A stretch of DNA of 13,926 bases from Methanomassiliicoccales archaeon PtaB.Bin134. GTDB taxonomy: Archaea; Thermoplasmatota; Thermoplasmata; Methanomassiliicoccales; UBA472. Position numbers and translations under genes: made by a program. The stretch covers positions 1-13,926 of the forward strand of contig MVPZ01000159.1 of assembly GCA_002067045.1 (NCBI GenBank), in the 5' to 3' direction. The notes beneath the pieces are model-generated. The model was not told the DNA's origin. It ran no database searches and was given only the letters and a program-made list of their open reading frames with translations. Below are positions 1 to 7,637 of this stretch, piece by piece. How positions within the stretch are numbered: the stretch's first letter is position 1; each line of letters begins with the position of its first letter.

Positions 1-1
1 G

Positions 2-1042
2 GTCTGGGGCAAGCGCCCGACCTACGCTGTGGTCATCGGGAACACCGAGACCGCCAAGATCCCTGGCGTTTCCGCTGCTGGCGCCGTGCCGGAGATCACC
101 GACTTCACCCCCGCCGCGGACGTGGAGCTGCTGCATTACGGCCGGTGCAAGTGCATCGACGGCGTGCCGGTCACCCCCACCGGCGTCCCCACCCCGGGGA
201 TAATCACCATGAGCGCCCTGCAGCTCTCGCCCATGCCCACCTTCGCCGTGAACGGGGGGGTCCGGGTCAGACCGCACACCCCCTACTTCGAGGTGGAGGG
301 GGAGCCTGGCGAGGACATCCGCACCGGCAAGGCGCTCAAGGACCCCCGACGGGTGTATGAGAACGGCGTTCTGCTTGGAAGGGAGATGGCCAAGGGCAGC
401 GAGTACTTGGTCATCGGGGAGAGCATCGCCGGGGGGACCACCACCGCCCTGGCGGTGCTCATGGCCATGGGATACGACGGCCATGGCAAGGTATCCAGCT
501 CGATGATCGATAACCCCCATTCCCTGAAGGAGAAGATCGTCTCGGAGGGCATCTCCAACTCCCCGTTCTGCAGGGAGGAGATGAGGGCCGACCCCCTCAA
601 GGCCGTGCAGGCCGTGGGCGACCCCATGATGCCCGCCGCCGCGGGAGTGGTGGCGGGAGCCGCGGAGAGCATACCTGTGATAATGGCCGGGGGAACGCAG
701 ATGGCCGCGGTGATGGCCATCGTCAAGGGATTGGCGCCGAACGTCCTTTCGAACATCGCCCTGGGCACCACCAAGTGGATAGTGAACGACCGAACGTCCG
801 ACGTTCGCTCGATAGTCAAGCAGATCGGCAGCGTTCCGATATTGGCCGCGGACCTGGACTTCGGACCGTCCAAGCACGACGGGCTGAACGTTTACGAAAA
901 GGGACTGGTCAAGGAGGGCGTGGGAGCCGGCGGCATATCCGTGGCGGCCTTCCTGGCCTCGCAGGGCAGGATCGGCAAAAATGAGATGCTGGCCAAGGTC
1001 GAGGAGAACTACGTCCAGCTCATGAGGATCATGGGCAAGTGA
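2..1042 (+). CDS. cobT: Nicotinate-nucleotide:dimethylbenzimidazole phosphoribosyltransferase, archaeal type (5' partial)
   Basis: CobT activates the lower-ligand base: it transfers phosphoribose from nicotinate mononucleotide to a base such as dimethylbenzimidazole, giving alpha-ribazole phosphate for CobS. The reading frame is open to the left edge (first full codon at 2), so the start lies outside the window; the GTG at 29 falls inside the conserved VIGNTETAKIPG segment and is unlikely to be the start. Visible family features are AGGTTTALAVLMAMGYDG, the VSSSMIDNPHSLK block, AGGTQMAAVMA, and near the C-terminus KEGVGAGG, whose Glu (codon 914-916) matches the catalytic Glu region of bacterial CobT. 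The length (about 346 codons visible) is nearly the full archaeal family size, so only a few residues are missing. Its 3' end overlaps that of convergent cobY by 14 bp. The family is very likely; which base is used cannot be told. Confidence 0.93.
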   Translation, partial: VWGKRPTYAVVIGNTETAKIPGVSAAGAVPEITDFTPAADVELLHYGRCKCIDGVPVTPTGVPTPGIITMSALQLSPMPTFAVNGGVRVRPHTPYFEVEGEPGEDIRTGKALKDPRRVYENGVLLGREMAKGSEYLVIGESIAGGTTTALAVLMAMGYDGHGKVSSSMIDNPHSLKEKIVSEGISNSPFCREEMRADPLKAVQAVGDPMMPAAAGVVAGAAESIPVIMAGGTQMAAVMAIVKGLAPNVLSNIALGTTKWIVNDRTSDVRSIVKQIGSVPILAADLDFGPSKHDGLNVYEKGLVKEGVGAGGISVAAFLASQGRIGKNEMLAKVEENYVQLMRIMGK

Positions 1043-1655
1043 GCCGCTGGTGCAGGACCTGCTCGGCCTTTTCCAGGTCCGGGACGGTATTTACGTTGAT
1101 GGCCACATCGGGTGTGTCGGCGACGTAGTAGCTTCCTGGCAGATATTCCCGGGTGAGCATCCGTAGACGATCGACCACGCTCACCCCGCAGGGCATGAGC
1201 GGCCGACCGTCCACGTTCTCGTAGAACGTGACGTCCACCCCGAACTCTAAGGCCTTTTCCAAAGGTATGCCCACGGTCAGGGACTGCTCCTTCCTTTCTA
1301 GGTATTCCTTGACCACGTCGGCGACCAGTTCCGCTCTCAGCAGTGGCAGGTCGGCCGGGCAGATGAAGATGTGATCTTCGGATATCCCTTCCGCGGCCTG
1401 GATCAGGTCTTGGCAGTACTCGTCACCGGAGGTCTCCAGCAGCCTGACGCCCATCTGCGTGAGGTGCTCGCGCGTCCTCGGCACGTTATCGCTCACAGAA
1501 ACGTAGACCGACCCTATCTCATCCACCAGCATGATCTGTTCCAGCACGTGGTCGATCATCGGCCGGCCGTGCAGGAGCGCCATCGGTTTCTCGGCCCCCA
1601 GCTCCTTGATCCGGGTACCCCGTCCTCCGGCGGTGATCAACGCGGCAACGCTCAT
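1029..1655 (-). CDS. cobY: GTP:adenosylcobinamide-phosphate guanylyltransferase CobY
   Basis: CobY is the archaeal replacement of bacterial CobU: it transfers GMP from GTP to adenosylcobinamide phosphate, giving AdoCbi-GDP, the substrate of CobS. The protein (208 aa from this start) opens with the nucleotidyltransferase signature MSVAALITAGGRGTR, followed by EKPMALLHGRPMIDHVLEQI and the later CPADLPLL motif typical of this Rossmann-like fold. The frame is open 16 codons further upstream, but that part would lie inside cobS and precedes the conserved N-terminal strand. The ATG at 1655 forms a classic ATGA overlap with the cobS stop, so this start was chosen. Last gene of the long minus-strand operon, running tail to tail into cobT. 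CobY of methanogens is about 200 aa, which fits. Confidence 0.9.
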   Translation of the reverse strand: MSVAALITAGGRGTRIKELGAEKPMALLHGRPMIDHVLEQIMLVDEIGSVYVSVSDNVPRTREHLTQMGVRLLETSGDEYCQDLIQAAEGISEDHIFICPADLPLLRAELVADVVKEYLERKEQSLTVGIPLEKALEFGVDVTFYENVDGRPLMPCGVSVVDRLRMLTREYLPGSYYVADTPDVAINVNTVPDLEKAEQVLHQRLTCP

Positions 1656-2407
1656 ACCGCCGCCCCCAGCAGGAGCAGGGCGATAAGCACCACCGGCCGA
1701 CATATCTCGTTCGTCGCGCCCATGACATCACCGTTCACCGCCCCGAAGTTCCTCATGGCCACCTTGCTTATGAGCAGTCCGACCGCCGCGCTGACCAGTC
1801 CACCGGTGACGGTGAACAGGGCGATCTCGTCGATGAACCAATAGCCTTCGACCAGACACATCATCAGGACCAATCCGTAGGCCAGCAGGACCGACGCCGC
1901 CAAGGAGGCGACGGCCTGCCTCCCCCGGGTATTGGTGACGAAGGAGTTCCCCAATCCCTGCCTGGCCTTACCTCCGAAGGCGCAGAACACCATGGCGTTC
2001 TTGTTCATGATCTCCGCGATGAGCGGCAGGAAGAGCAGCTCGGCCTTGCCGGTCAGCGAGGCCAGGGCGGCGAAGCTGAGCAGAGTGAATATCAGCGCAT
2101 AACCTACCCCGCCAGCACCGGTCTTGGAGTCCTTCATGGCCGCCATACGACGCTCGGCGTCACCGCCGCAGACCATCCCGTCCCCGAAGTCGCTCAGCCC
2201 GTCCAGATGCAGGAAGCGGTTCAGAAGATGGAACGCCGCCAGGACGATGGCCGCCAGGACGGTCGTTGATAGACCGCCCTCCCCAAGGAAGAATATCCCG
2301 GAGGCCAGCAGCCCGTAAAGGGCGCCTATCAGGACGATTATGTGGAACCTCCTCGACAGTTCGTCCACGTCCTTCCCGCCCACCTTGGCCGGGATGACCG
2401 TGAACAT
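1652..2407 (-). CDS. cobS: Adenosylcobinamide-GDP ribazoletransferase (cobalamin synthase) CobS
   Basis: CobS is the membrane enzyme that joins AdoCbi-GDP with alpha-ribazole (phosphate), the step where both branches of the pathway meet. The 251-residue protein shows several hydrophobic helices and the acidic active-site block LHLDGLSDFGDGM (Asp69, Asp73, Asp76), followed by AERRMAAMKDSKTGAGGV, where homologues have the same MKDS-x-x-G pattern. The ATG at 2407 is the first standard start codon, but it falls inside what should be the first conserved helix (the ...TRIPV region). The frame continues upstream without a stop as AFLGALKAALT, which looks like the genuine CobS N-terminus and is preceded by a good Shine-Dalgarno sequence. 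The true start may therefore be an unusual codon near 2443 (see findings). Stop overlaps cobY by 4 bp. Confidence 0.92.
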   Translation of the reverse strand: MFTVIPAKVGGKDVDELSRRFHIIVLIGALYGLLASGIFFLGEGGLSTTVLAAIVLAAFHLLNRFLHLDGLSDFGDGMVCGGDAERRMAAMKDSKTGAGGVGYALIFTLLSFAALASLTGKAELLFLPLIAEIMNKNAMVFCAFGGKARQGLGNSFVTNTRGRQAVASLAASVLLAYGLVLMMCLVEGYWFIDEIALFTVTGGLVSAAVGLLISKVAMRNFGAVNGDVMGATNEICRPVVLIALLLLGAAV

Positions 2408-2430
2408 GGTGAGAGCGGCCTTGAGCGCGC

Positions 2431-3576
2431 CTAGGAAAGCCGTCCCTCTCCCTCCAGTATCTCCGAGTAGATGACGGACATGGTCGAGCCTATGAGCGAA
2501 GCGACGATGTCGTCCATGAACGGCCCGAGCTTGGACAGTATTCCGGGTTTCTTCTTGTCATAGCGGATGTACTCGAACAGGCACTTGGTGCCCCCGATGT
2601 ATTCTGCGAGCGCGATGCCTAGCAGCTCGTCGGCCAGGAGGTGCACGGGGTCCTCCTGGTACCTGGCCTCGGGAAGCCCGTACAGCTGCCCGTAGCGCCC
2701 CTTCTCCTCCAGGACCATGGCCGCGGTGAGCAGAGCGTTCACGTTCACGTCCTTGGCCAGCTGCTCGAGCTTGTTCTCGAACCTTTTTCTTATCGCCGAT
2801 TCATCCCAGGCCGGGTCCAGGGCGTTCATCTGCCTGACGCATTCCCACATGTCGTCATAGGTGATGCCGCGGATGGCCAGATGCCTTAGGAAATGCACCG
2901 AGTCCCCGTTGGCCCCCTTCCAGCGGGTGATCGATTCCCCCAGGGCCGAGCGCACGGCCACGGCCATGGCGATGCCGTGATCGGAGGAGCTGCCGGACCA
3001 CATGCACCTCTCACCCTCGGAGGGGCACATTATCAGCACGGCGTCGCTGGTGGTGCCGGTCCCGGGGATGTGATGGTCTTGAAGAGCGGCGGCCTTAGCC
3101 TCGGTCACGGTCATGACCGCGTTCGTCAGAGCGCAGTCGTCCAGCGGTTCGTCCGTCACCACCATGACGTTGATGGTGCCCACCTGGCGGTGCGGCACGC
3201 TGCCCTCGCGGGACGATTCGCCAGCGCGTATGGCGTTGGATATCCCGGCGCTAACGAAGGCCAGGGCCTCGGAGCCGTTCTGCTCGATGCCCTGGGAACA
3301 GAACGCCTTTTCCAGCTCGGCGGCGGTCATGAAGGAGACGGTGTCCGGGGGGAGCTCCAGCCGGGGAAGCAGCGACCGAAGGTGCTTCACCGGGTCCTCG
3401 TGGTCGTATTGCAGGGGCACCTGCAGCATGAGCACGGAATCGGTCTCCCCCAAGCCCCCGTTCAGTATGGTGGAGGCCAGTGTCCTCATGCGGCGGGGCA
3501 GCCTGATGGCCACGTAATTCAGCCCGTCCACCTTCCCCTTCTCTATCCGCACTTCCTCAAGCTTCATCTCAGACAC
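2431..3576 (-). CDS. cbiS: Bifunctional adenosylcobinamide amidohydrolase / alpha-ribazole-phosphate phosphatase CbiS (CbiZ-CobZ fusion)
   Basis: The first ~230 residues are a CbiZ domain, the amidohydrolase that cuts adenosylcobinamide to cobyric acid during salvage; characteristic blocks are ALAFVSAGISNAIRAGE (104-120), GTINVMVVTDEPL (133-145), TNAVMTVTEAKAAAL and the GTGTTSDA motif at 172-179. The last ~120 residues (about 260-381) match CobZ, the archaeal alpha-ribazole-phosphate phosphatase: ADELLGIALAEYIGGTK, FEYIRYDKKKPGIL and LGPFMDDIVASLIG. Such a fusion is known as CbiS from Methanopyrus kandleri. The start shown is a GTG overlapping the cbiB stop by 8 bp; an ATG at 3567 (MKLEEVR) is the alternative. 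Ends in TAG and overlaps the probable extended start of cobS. The domain calls are firm; enzyme activity is inferred from the family. Confidence 0.87.
   Translation of the reverse strand: MSEMKLEEVRIEKGKVDGLNYVAIRLPRRMRTLASTILNGGLGETDSVLMLQVPLQYDHEDPVKHLRSLLPRLELPPDTVSFMTAAELEKAFCSQGIEQNGSEALAFVSAGISNAIRAGESSREGSVPHRQVGTINVMVVTDEPLDDCALTNAVMTVTEAKAAALQDHHIPGTGTTSDAVLIMCPSEGERCMWSGSSSDHGIAMAVAVRSALGESITRWKGANGDSVHFLRHLAIRGITYDDMWECVRQMNALDPAWDESAIRKRFENKLEQLAKDVNVNALLTAAMVLEEKGRYGQLYGLPEARYQEDPVHLLADELLGIALAEYIGGTKCLFEYIRYDKKKPGILSKLGPFMDDIVASLIGSTMSVIYSEILEGEGRLS
2451..2455 (-). promoter_or_regulatory. Shine-Dalgarno GGAGG before the presumed true cobS start
   Basis: GGAGG on the minus strand, inside the end of cbiS, lies 7 nt before an in-frame ACG codon (2443-2441) that opens the conserved CobS N-terminal segment. 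It is about 43 nt from the first ATG of cobS, too far to serve that codon. It decides where cobS translation is likely to begin. Confidence 0.5.
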
Positions 3577-4564
3577 CCATCAGTCCCAGCAGCAGGCCCT
3601 CCAGGAGGACCTGTGCCTCCGCCCCCACCAGCAGGTAGAGGGGCAGCACTATCGCGATCACGAAGAGATACGAGGCCAGGGTCATGACCTTTATGGTGTC
3701 CCTGAGCACCTCGGGGCCCGACGGCAGCGGACCGTCGCCCATCACGTACCAGCCGATCTTCTCGAAGCGGATGCCCAGGCCGCCGGCGAAGGCGGACATG
3801 TGCCAACCCTTGTTGGGGGAGAGGGTCTGGTCGTGGTACTTCCGGGAGGCCCTCCACCCGGCCCTCCAGTCCTTGCCCAGCAGCGCCAGCGCCGCCAGGA
3901 TGAAGGGCACCGCCGCCCGGGCCATGAGCCAGTTGGTGCAGTCGTCCAGCTTGGCCGAGAACCAGCCCACGTGGCGGTGCCTGTCGTTCAGGTAGCCGAC
4001 CATGGCGTCCAATGTGTTCGATACGCGATACGCCACGGCCGCCGGCAGCCCCAGAAGACCGAAGTAGAACAGCGGGGAGAAGATGGAGTCCACGGTGTTC
4101 TCCGCCGCGCTCTCCGCGGCGCAGGAGATCACGTGCCCCTCGTCCAGCTGGCTGACGTCCCGGGAGACCATCATGGCCGCCTTCTCCCGGCCAAGCTCCA
4201 GGTCGCCGGCCAGCAGCGCCTCTCGCACCGGCTCGGTGTGCTTGCCCATGGCCGCCATGGCGAACATGGTCTTCAGGACCACCCCGCCCACCAGGGCCCA
4301 GGCCAGCAGCCCCAGGTAATGGCGCACCAGGGCCATGAGCAGCAGGGCCAGGAAGGAGAAGGTGATGATCACCGCCAGGGCCATCAGCGCCCCCAGCAGC
4401 CGCTCCCTCCGGGGATGCCCCCGGGAGATGCGCCTGTCGAAAAAGGATATCATGCCCCCCATCCACACCACCGGGTGCAGGGCGTTGGGAGGTTCGCCCA
4501 GCAGGCGGTCCACCAGCAGGGCCACCAGCAGCATCAGCAGTGCGTAGGGGAGAAGCTCAAACAT
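3569..4564 (-). CDS. cbiB: Adenosylcobinamide-phosphate synthase CbiB
   Basis: CbiB is the integral membrane enzyme that condenses adenosylcobyric acid with (R)-1-aminopropan-2-ol O-phosphate (made by CobD next door) to give AdoCbi phosphate. The 331-residue protein has the N-terminal signature DRLLGEPPNALHPVVWMG (19-36), then SAAENTVDSIFSPLFY, GYLNDRHRHVGWFSAKLDD and LSPNKGWHMSAFAGGLG, all hallmark blocks of the CbiB/CobD family, plus hydrophobic helices near both ends and in the middle. The length is normal. The ATG at 4564 overlaps the end of cobD by 8 bp and the stop overlaps cbiS by 8 bp, so translational coupling is likely. The adjacent cobD supports the reaction assigned. Confidence 0.95.
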   Translation of the reverse strand: MFELLPYALLMLLVALLVDRLLGEPPNALHPVVWMGGMISFFDRRISRGHPRRERLLGALMALAVIITFSFLALLLMALVRHYLGLLAWALVGGVVLKTMFAMAAMGKHTEPVREALLAGDLELGREKAAMMVSRDVSQLDEGHVISCAAESAAENTVDSIFSPLFYFGLLGLPAAVAYRVSNTLDAMVGYLNDRHRHVGWFSAKLDDCTNWLMARAAVPFILAALALLGKDWRAGWRASRKYHDQTLSPNKGWHMSAFAGGLGIRFEKIGWYVMGDGPLPSGPEVLRDTIKVMTLASYLFVIAIVLPLYLLVGAEAQVLLEGLLLGLMGV

Positions 4565-5702
4565 GCATGCGCGCTCCGAAGGCCGTGCTGCGCATCTCCT
4601 GCGCCGTCTCCTCCATGGCGGAGATGAGCAGGTCGTTCTTCTCCGGGGTCTTCACGCTGAAGCGCACGAAGCGGTCGAACGGCCTGCCGAAGGTGGAGCA
4701 GTCCCTGACCAGCACCCTGCGGGGAAGGAGGTGCTCCACCACGTCCTCGGCGGAGAGCCGGGGATTGGATACCCGGGTGAAGAAGAAGAAGCACTGGTCG
4801 GGCAGGGGGGAGAACAGCCCGGTGCGGTCCACGGCCCTCTTGATGCGGCCGCGCTCCGAGGCCATCATCTCCGCGGCCTTGCGCACGTGGCCGCGGTGGT
4901 CGCGGAGCAGCCGGGCCCCCACCTGCTGCTCCACCACCCCCAGGTTCCAGGAGAGCCTGGCGCGGTCCAGCATGTCCACGATCTCCTCGCTTCCCACCCC
5001 ATAGCCCACGCGCATCCCCGGGATGGCGTACGATTTGGTGAGCGAGGAGATGATGAACATGTTGCGGTGGTTGCGGACCTCCGGCATGCAGGTGATGGCC
5101 TCGTAGCCGTCCACCAGGTCCAGAAGGGTCTCGTCCAGGAATATCAGCTTGCCCAGGGACTCGCACTCCTCCACCAGCTCCATTATGCGCCGCCTGGTCT
5201 CCAGGGTGCCGGTGGGGTTGTTGGGGTTGCAGACGTATACCGCCTTCACCAGGGGGAGCTTCTCGCGTATGGCGTTCATGTCCAGGCGGAACCCGTCCCC
5301 CTCGACCAGGGGCACGTCCAGAACGTTGGCCCCCTGCATGCGGCAGGCGTGGGAGTACTCGGAGAAGGTCGGCCGGGGAATGATCACCCGGGACTTGCGG
5401 GACAGGAACACCTCCGGATACAGGCGGATCAGCTCCGCGGAGCCGGCCCCGGCGATGACGTTCTCCGGGGACACGTGGTGCAGGGAGGCCACCGCCTCCC
5501 GGAAGTCCGCGGAGGAATCGTCGGGGTAATGGGTCAGATGCTCCACGGCCTCGGCCACCAGCTGCGGAAGCTCGGCTGGAGGCCCGTAGGGGTTCAGGTT
5601 GTGGCTGAAGTCCTCCACCCCGGAGAACCTCCATCCCTGCCCCCCGTGAACGGGCCGCTTAATCGGCAACAATTCCTTTTTCACAAGGTCTTGGATCTGC
5701 AT
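4557..5702 (-). CDS. cobD: L-threonine-O-3-phosphate decarboxylase CobD (PLP enzyme)
   Basis: CobD decarboxylates L-threonine phosphate to aminopropanol phosphate, the linker that CbiB attaches. It is a fold-type I PLP enzyme of the histidinol-phosphate aminotransferase family: PVHGGQGW (17-24), typical of CobD, NPYGPP (37-42), CNPNNPTG (158-165), Asp190 that contacts the pyridine nitrogen, the Schiff-base Lys223 in SLTKSYAIPGMRVGY, and the carboxylate-binding Arg347 in RFVRFSV. The protein ends at residue 381, soon after the fold, and has no Cys-rich C-terminal extension such as that of Methanosarcina mazei CobD, which also has threonine kinase activity. Whether this shorter protein can phosphorylate threonine is unknown. 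The ATG at 5702 overlaps the ATPase gene by 44 bp and has a GGAGAAGG-like ribosome binding site upstream. A plain HisC is the alternative, but the HGG motif and neighbours argue against it. Confidence 0.9.
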   Translation of the reverse strand: MQIQDLVKKELLPIKRPVHGGQGWRFSGVEDFSHNLNPYGPPAELPQLVAEAVEHLTHYPDDSSADFREAVASLHHVSPENVIAGAGSAELIRLYPEVFLSRKSRVIIPRPTFSEYSHACRMQGANVLDVPLVEGDGFRLDMNAIREKLPLVKAVYVCNPNNPTGTLETRRRIMELVEECESLGKLIFLDETLLDLVDGYEAITCMPEVRNHRNMFIISSLTKSYAIPGMRVGYGVGSEEIVDMLDRARLSWNLGVVEQQVGARLLRDHRGHVRKAAEMMASERGRIKRAVDRTGLFSPLPDQCFFFFTRVSNPRLSAEDVVEHLLPRRVLVRDCSTFGRPFDRFVRFSVKTPEKNDLLISAMEETAQEMRSTAFGARMHV

Positions 5703-6522
5703 CGTCGCCCTTCTCCGGTTCCGCCGGCCTCAGGGGGATCACGAATATCTCGCCCTTCTCCCTGATCACCGTGACCTCCACGCCGTACACCGCGCGGATG
5801 ATCTCCTCGTTGATGACCTCCGAAGGAGGTCCGTAGCTCAGTATCCCGCCGTCGCTTATCACTATCACCAGATCCGCGTACTTGGCGATCAGGTTGATGT
5901 CGTGCGAGGCGGTGATGACCGTCACGCCCTGCCGGGAGAGGTCCTTCAGGGCCTGCATCACCTGCAGCTTGAACTTGAGGTCCAGATGGGCGCTGGGCTC
6001 GTCCGCCAGCAGTATCTTCGGCTGCTGCACCGCCCCCTTGGCCAAAAGCACACGGGCCTTCTCCCCGCTGCTCAGCTCCCCCAGCTTGCGGTCCTTTAGG
6101 TGGGTGACGTGATAGGCGGCCATGGCCTCCCTGACCATCCTCTCGTCCTTCTCCCCCTCCCACCATATTCCGGTGACGAACGGGTATCGCCCCAGGGCCA
6201 CGAACTCCTCCACGGACAGGTGGAAATCGTCCGGGACGTCCGCGGGGATGTTGGCGCAGAGCTTGGCCACCTCCATCATCTTCAGGCGGTCCAGGTCCTT
6301 GCCGTCGATGAGTATGACGCCCTCCTGGGGCTTTAATACCTTGTTTATGCAGCGCATGAAGGTGGTCTTGCCGCAGCCGTTGGGCCCCATTATGCCGATG
6401 AGCTGCCCCTTGCGGGCGTGGATGGTGACGTCCTTCAGCGTCTTGCCGCAGGGGTTCCTCTTGGAGCCGTAGCTGAAGGAGATGCTGTCCACCCTCACCG
6501 TCAGCTCGTCCTCACATGACAT
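5659..6522 (-). CDS. btuD: Corrinoid ABC transporter ATP-binding protein (BtuD/FecE type)
   Basis: ATPase of the uptake system, expected on the cytoplasmic face as a dimer bound to the BtuC permease. Seen in the 287 residues: Walker A GPNGCGKTT (46-54), ABC signature LSSGE (150-154), Walker B ILLADEP (170-176) followed by SAHLD, and the H-loop in SHD (206-208). LSVEEFVALGRYP is typical of the iron/B12 type II importer subfamily. Oddly, the Q-loop position reads ANIPADV, where relatives have VPQ, so the usual Gln is an Ala (94). The start overlaps the permease gene by 11 bp. Cobamide as substrate is inferred from the surrounding B12 genes; by sequence alone this subfamily also covers haem and siderophore importers. 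Confidence 0.88.
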   Translation of the reverse strand: MSCEDELTVRVDSISFSYGSKRNPCGKTLKDVTIHARKGQLIGIMGPNGCGKTTFMRCINKVLKPQEGVILIDGKDLDRLKMMEVAKLCANIPADVPDDFHLSVEEFVALGRYPFVTGIWWEGEKDERMVREAMAAYHVTHLKDRKLGELSSGEKARVLLAKGAVQQPKILLADEPSAHLDLKFKLQVMQALKDLSRQGVTVITASHDINLIAKYADLVIVISDGGILSYGPPSEVINEEIIRAVYGVEVTVIREKGEIFVIPLRPAEPEKGDDADPRPCEKGIVAD

Positions 6523-7555
6523 ATTCCTTGCCCATCCTGATCATCAGGTAGCCGAAGAACGGCGCCCCGATGATCGATATTATGGCCCCTATCGGCAGCT
6601 CCGAGGGGGCCATCACCGTCTTACATACAATGTCCGCCAGCAAAAGAATGTTTGCCCCGACCACCATGGAGGCCGGGAGCAGCAGGCGGTGATCGCCGCC
6701 GATGATCATACGCACCAGGTGCGGGACGATCAGCCCGACGAAGCCTATGACCCCGGTGAAGGCCACCGAGATGGCGGCCAGCGCCGATACCAGTATGAAC
6801 ATGCCGGTCTTGAACTTCTTGACGTCCATGCCCAGCTGCCGGGCCTGCTCGTCCCCCAGGAGCACCACGTTGAACTCCTTGGCGAAGAGCAGCATTATCG
6901 CCGAGAGCACGGAGACGCCGATGATCATGATGATCACCGACAGCCAGTCCAGGTAGGCGAAGGAGCCGAACAGCCAGAACAGCACCCCGTGCAGCCGGTC
7001 GGCGTTGTAGTACATGAGTATGGTGGTTCCGGACTGCAGGGCTATGCCCACGATGACCCCGCCCAGCACGTAGCTTATCGGCCGGCCCCCGGCGGCCTCG
7101 GCCAGGAGCATGGTGAAGATGAACGCGCCCACCGCCCCGATGAAGGCCATGACCGGGGTCACGAAGGTACCAAGCCCTCCGATGGTGACCCCGGCCAGCA
7201 CGGCCGCGGTCACTCCCAGGGCCGCCCCGGAGGAGACCCCGGTGATGTATGGATCGACCAGCGGGTTCTTGATCAGGGCCTGCATGACCGCCCCGGAGAC
7301 GGAAAGCCCGACGCCCACGGCGATCACGCCCAGGGCCCGGGGGATGCGCAGCTGCCAGAGCACCAGCTCCTGCACGTTCTGATGCATGCCCCCGTTCTGT
7401 ATGAGGTTCCACACCCCGGACATGGCCTCGGTGAAGGATATGTCCATCACCCCGGTGGTGAGGGAGAGGATGAAAAGAAGGACCAGGCTGAGGGAACCGA
7501 ACCCCAGTATCAGGGCCAATTTGATCTTGGCCCGCCTGGCCTTGGAATCGTTCAC
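6512..7555 (-). CDS. btuC: Corrinoid ABC transporter permease (BtuC/FecCD family)
   Basis: Membrane subunit of the type II importer, expected to have about ten helices and to act as a dimer. Family blocks: RIPRALGVIAVGVGLSVSGA followed by QALIKNPLVDPYITGVSSGAA, then LLGDEQARQLG (cytoplasmic coupling region), and TGVIGFVGLIVPHLVRMIIG, SELPIGAIISIIGAPFFGYL near the C-terminus. The frame is open to a TTG at 7579, but that codon has no ribosome binding site and lies next to a strong hairpin. A GTG at 7555 has GAGGTG 6 nt upstream, so it was chosen, giving 347 aa beginning MNDSKARRAK. The gene overlaps btuD by 11 bp and follows btuF after 122 nt. Substrate assigned from context. Confidence 0.9.
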   Translation of the reverse strand: MNDSKARRAKIKLALILGFGSLSLVLLFILSLTTGVMDISFTEAMSGVWNLIQNGGMHQNVQELVLWQLRIPRALGVIAVGVGLSVSGAVMQALIKNPLVDPYITGVSSGAALGVTAAVLAGVTIGGLGTFVTPVMAFIGAVGAFIFTMLLAEAAGGRPISYVLGGVIVGIALQSGTTILMYYNADRLHGVLFWLFGSFAYLDWLSVIIMIIGVSVLSAIMLLFAKEFNVVLLGDEQARQLGMDVKKFKTGMFILVSALAAISVAFTGVIGFVGLIVPHLVRMIIGGDHRLLLPASMVVGANILLLADIVCKTVMAPSELPIGAIISIIGAPFFGYLMIRMGKEYVM

Positions 7556-7561
7556 GTGGAG

Positions 7562-7567
7562 CACCTC
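7562..7567 (-). promoter_or_regulatory. Ribosome binding site GAGGTG deciding the btuC start
   Basis: GAGGTG on the minus strand, 6 nt before the GTG at 7555, favours that codon over the in-frame TTG at 7579, which has no comparable site. Confidence 0.5.
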
Positions 7568-7581
7568 GTGGTTGGACAAAG

Positions 7582-7604
7582 GGGGCCGGCCATCGGCCGA
7601 CCCC
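7582..7604 (-). other. Stem-loop between btuF and btuC
   Basis: Two 10-nt arms, GGGGCCGGCC and GGCCGACCCC (plus strand), can pair with one mismatch around a 3-nt loop. On the transcript the structure lies 27 nt before the btuC start and well after the btuF stop. Very stable hairpins between a binding-protein gene and its permease gene commonly let the upstream gene be expressed more strongly; that role is inferred here. There is no long T-run after it, so it is not a clear full terminator. Confidence 0.45.
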
Positions 7605-7637
7605 GGATGTCGTTTGGTTCCCGTAACGCGGGGCGTC

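Noticed and set aside
4563..5765. Plus-strand open frame of 400 codons opposite cobD
   Set aside because: Antisense shadow of a PLP enzyme with all its catalytic residues.
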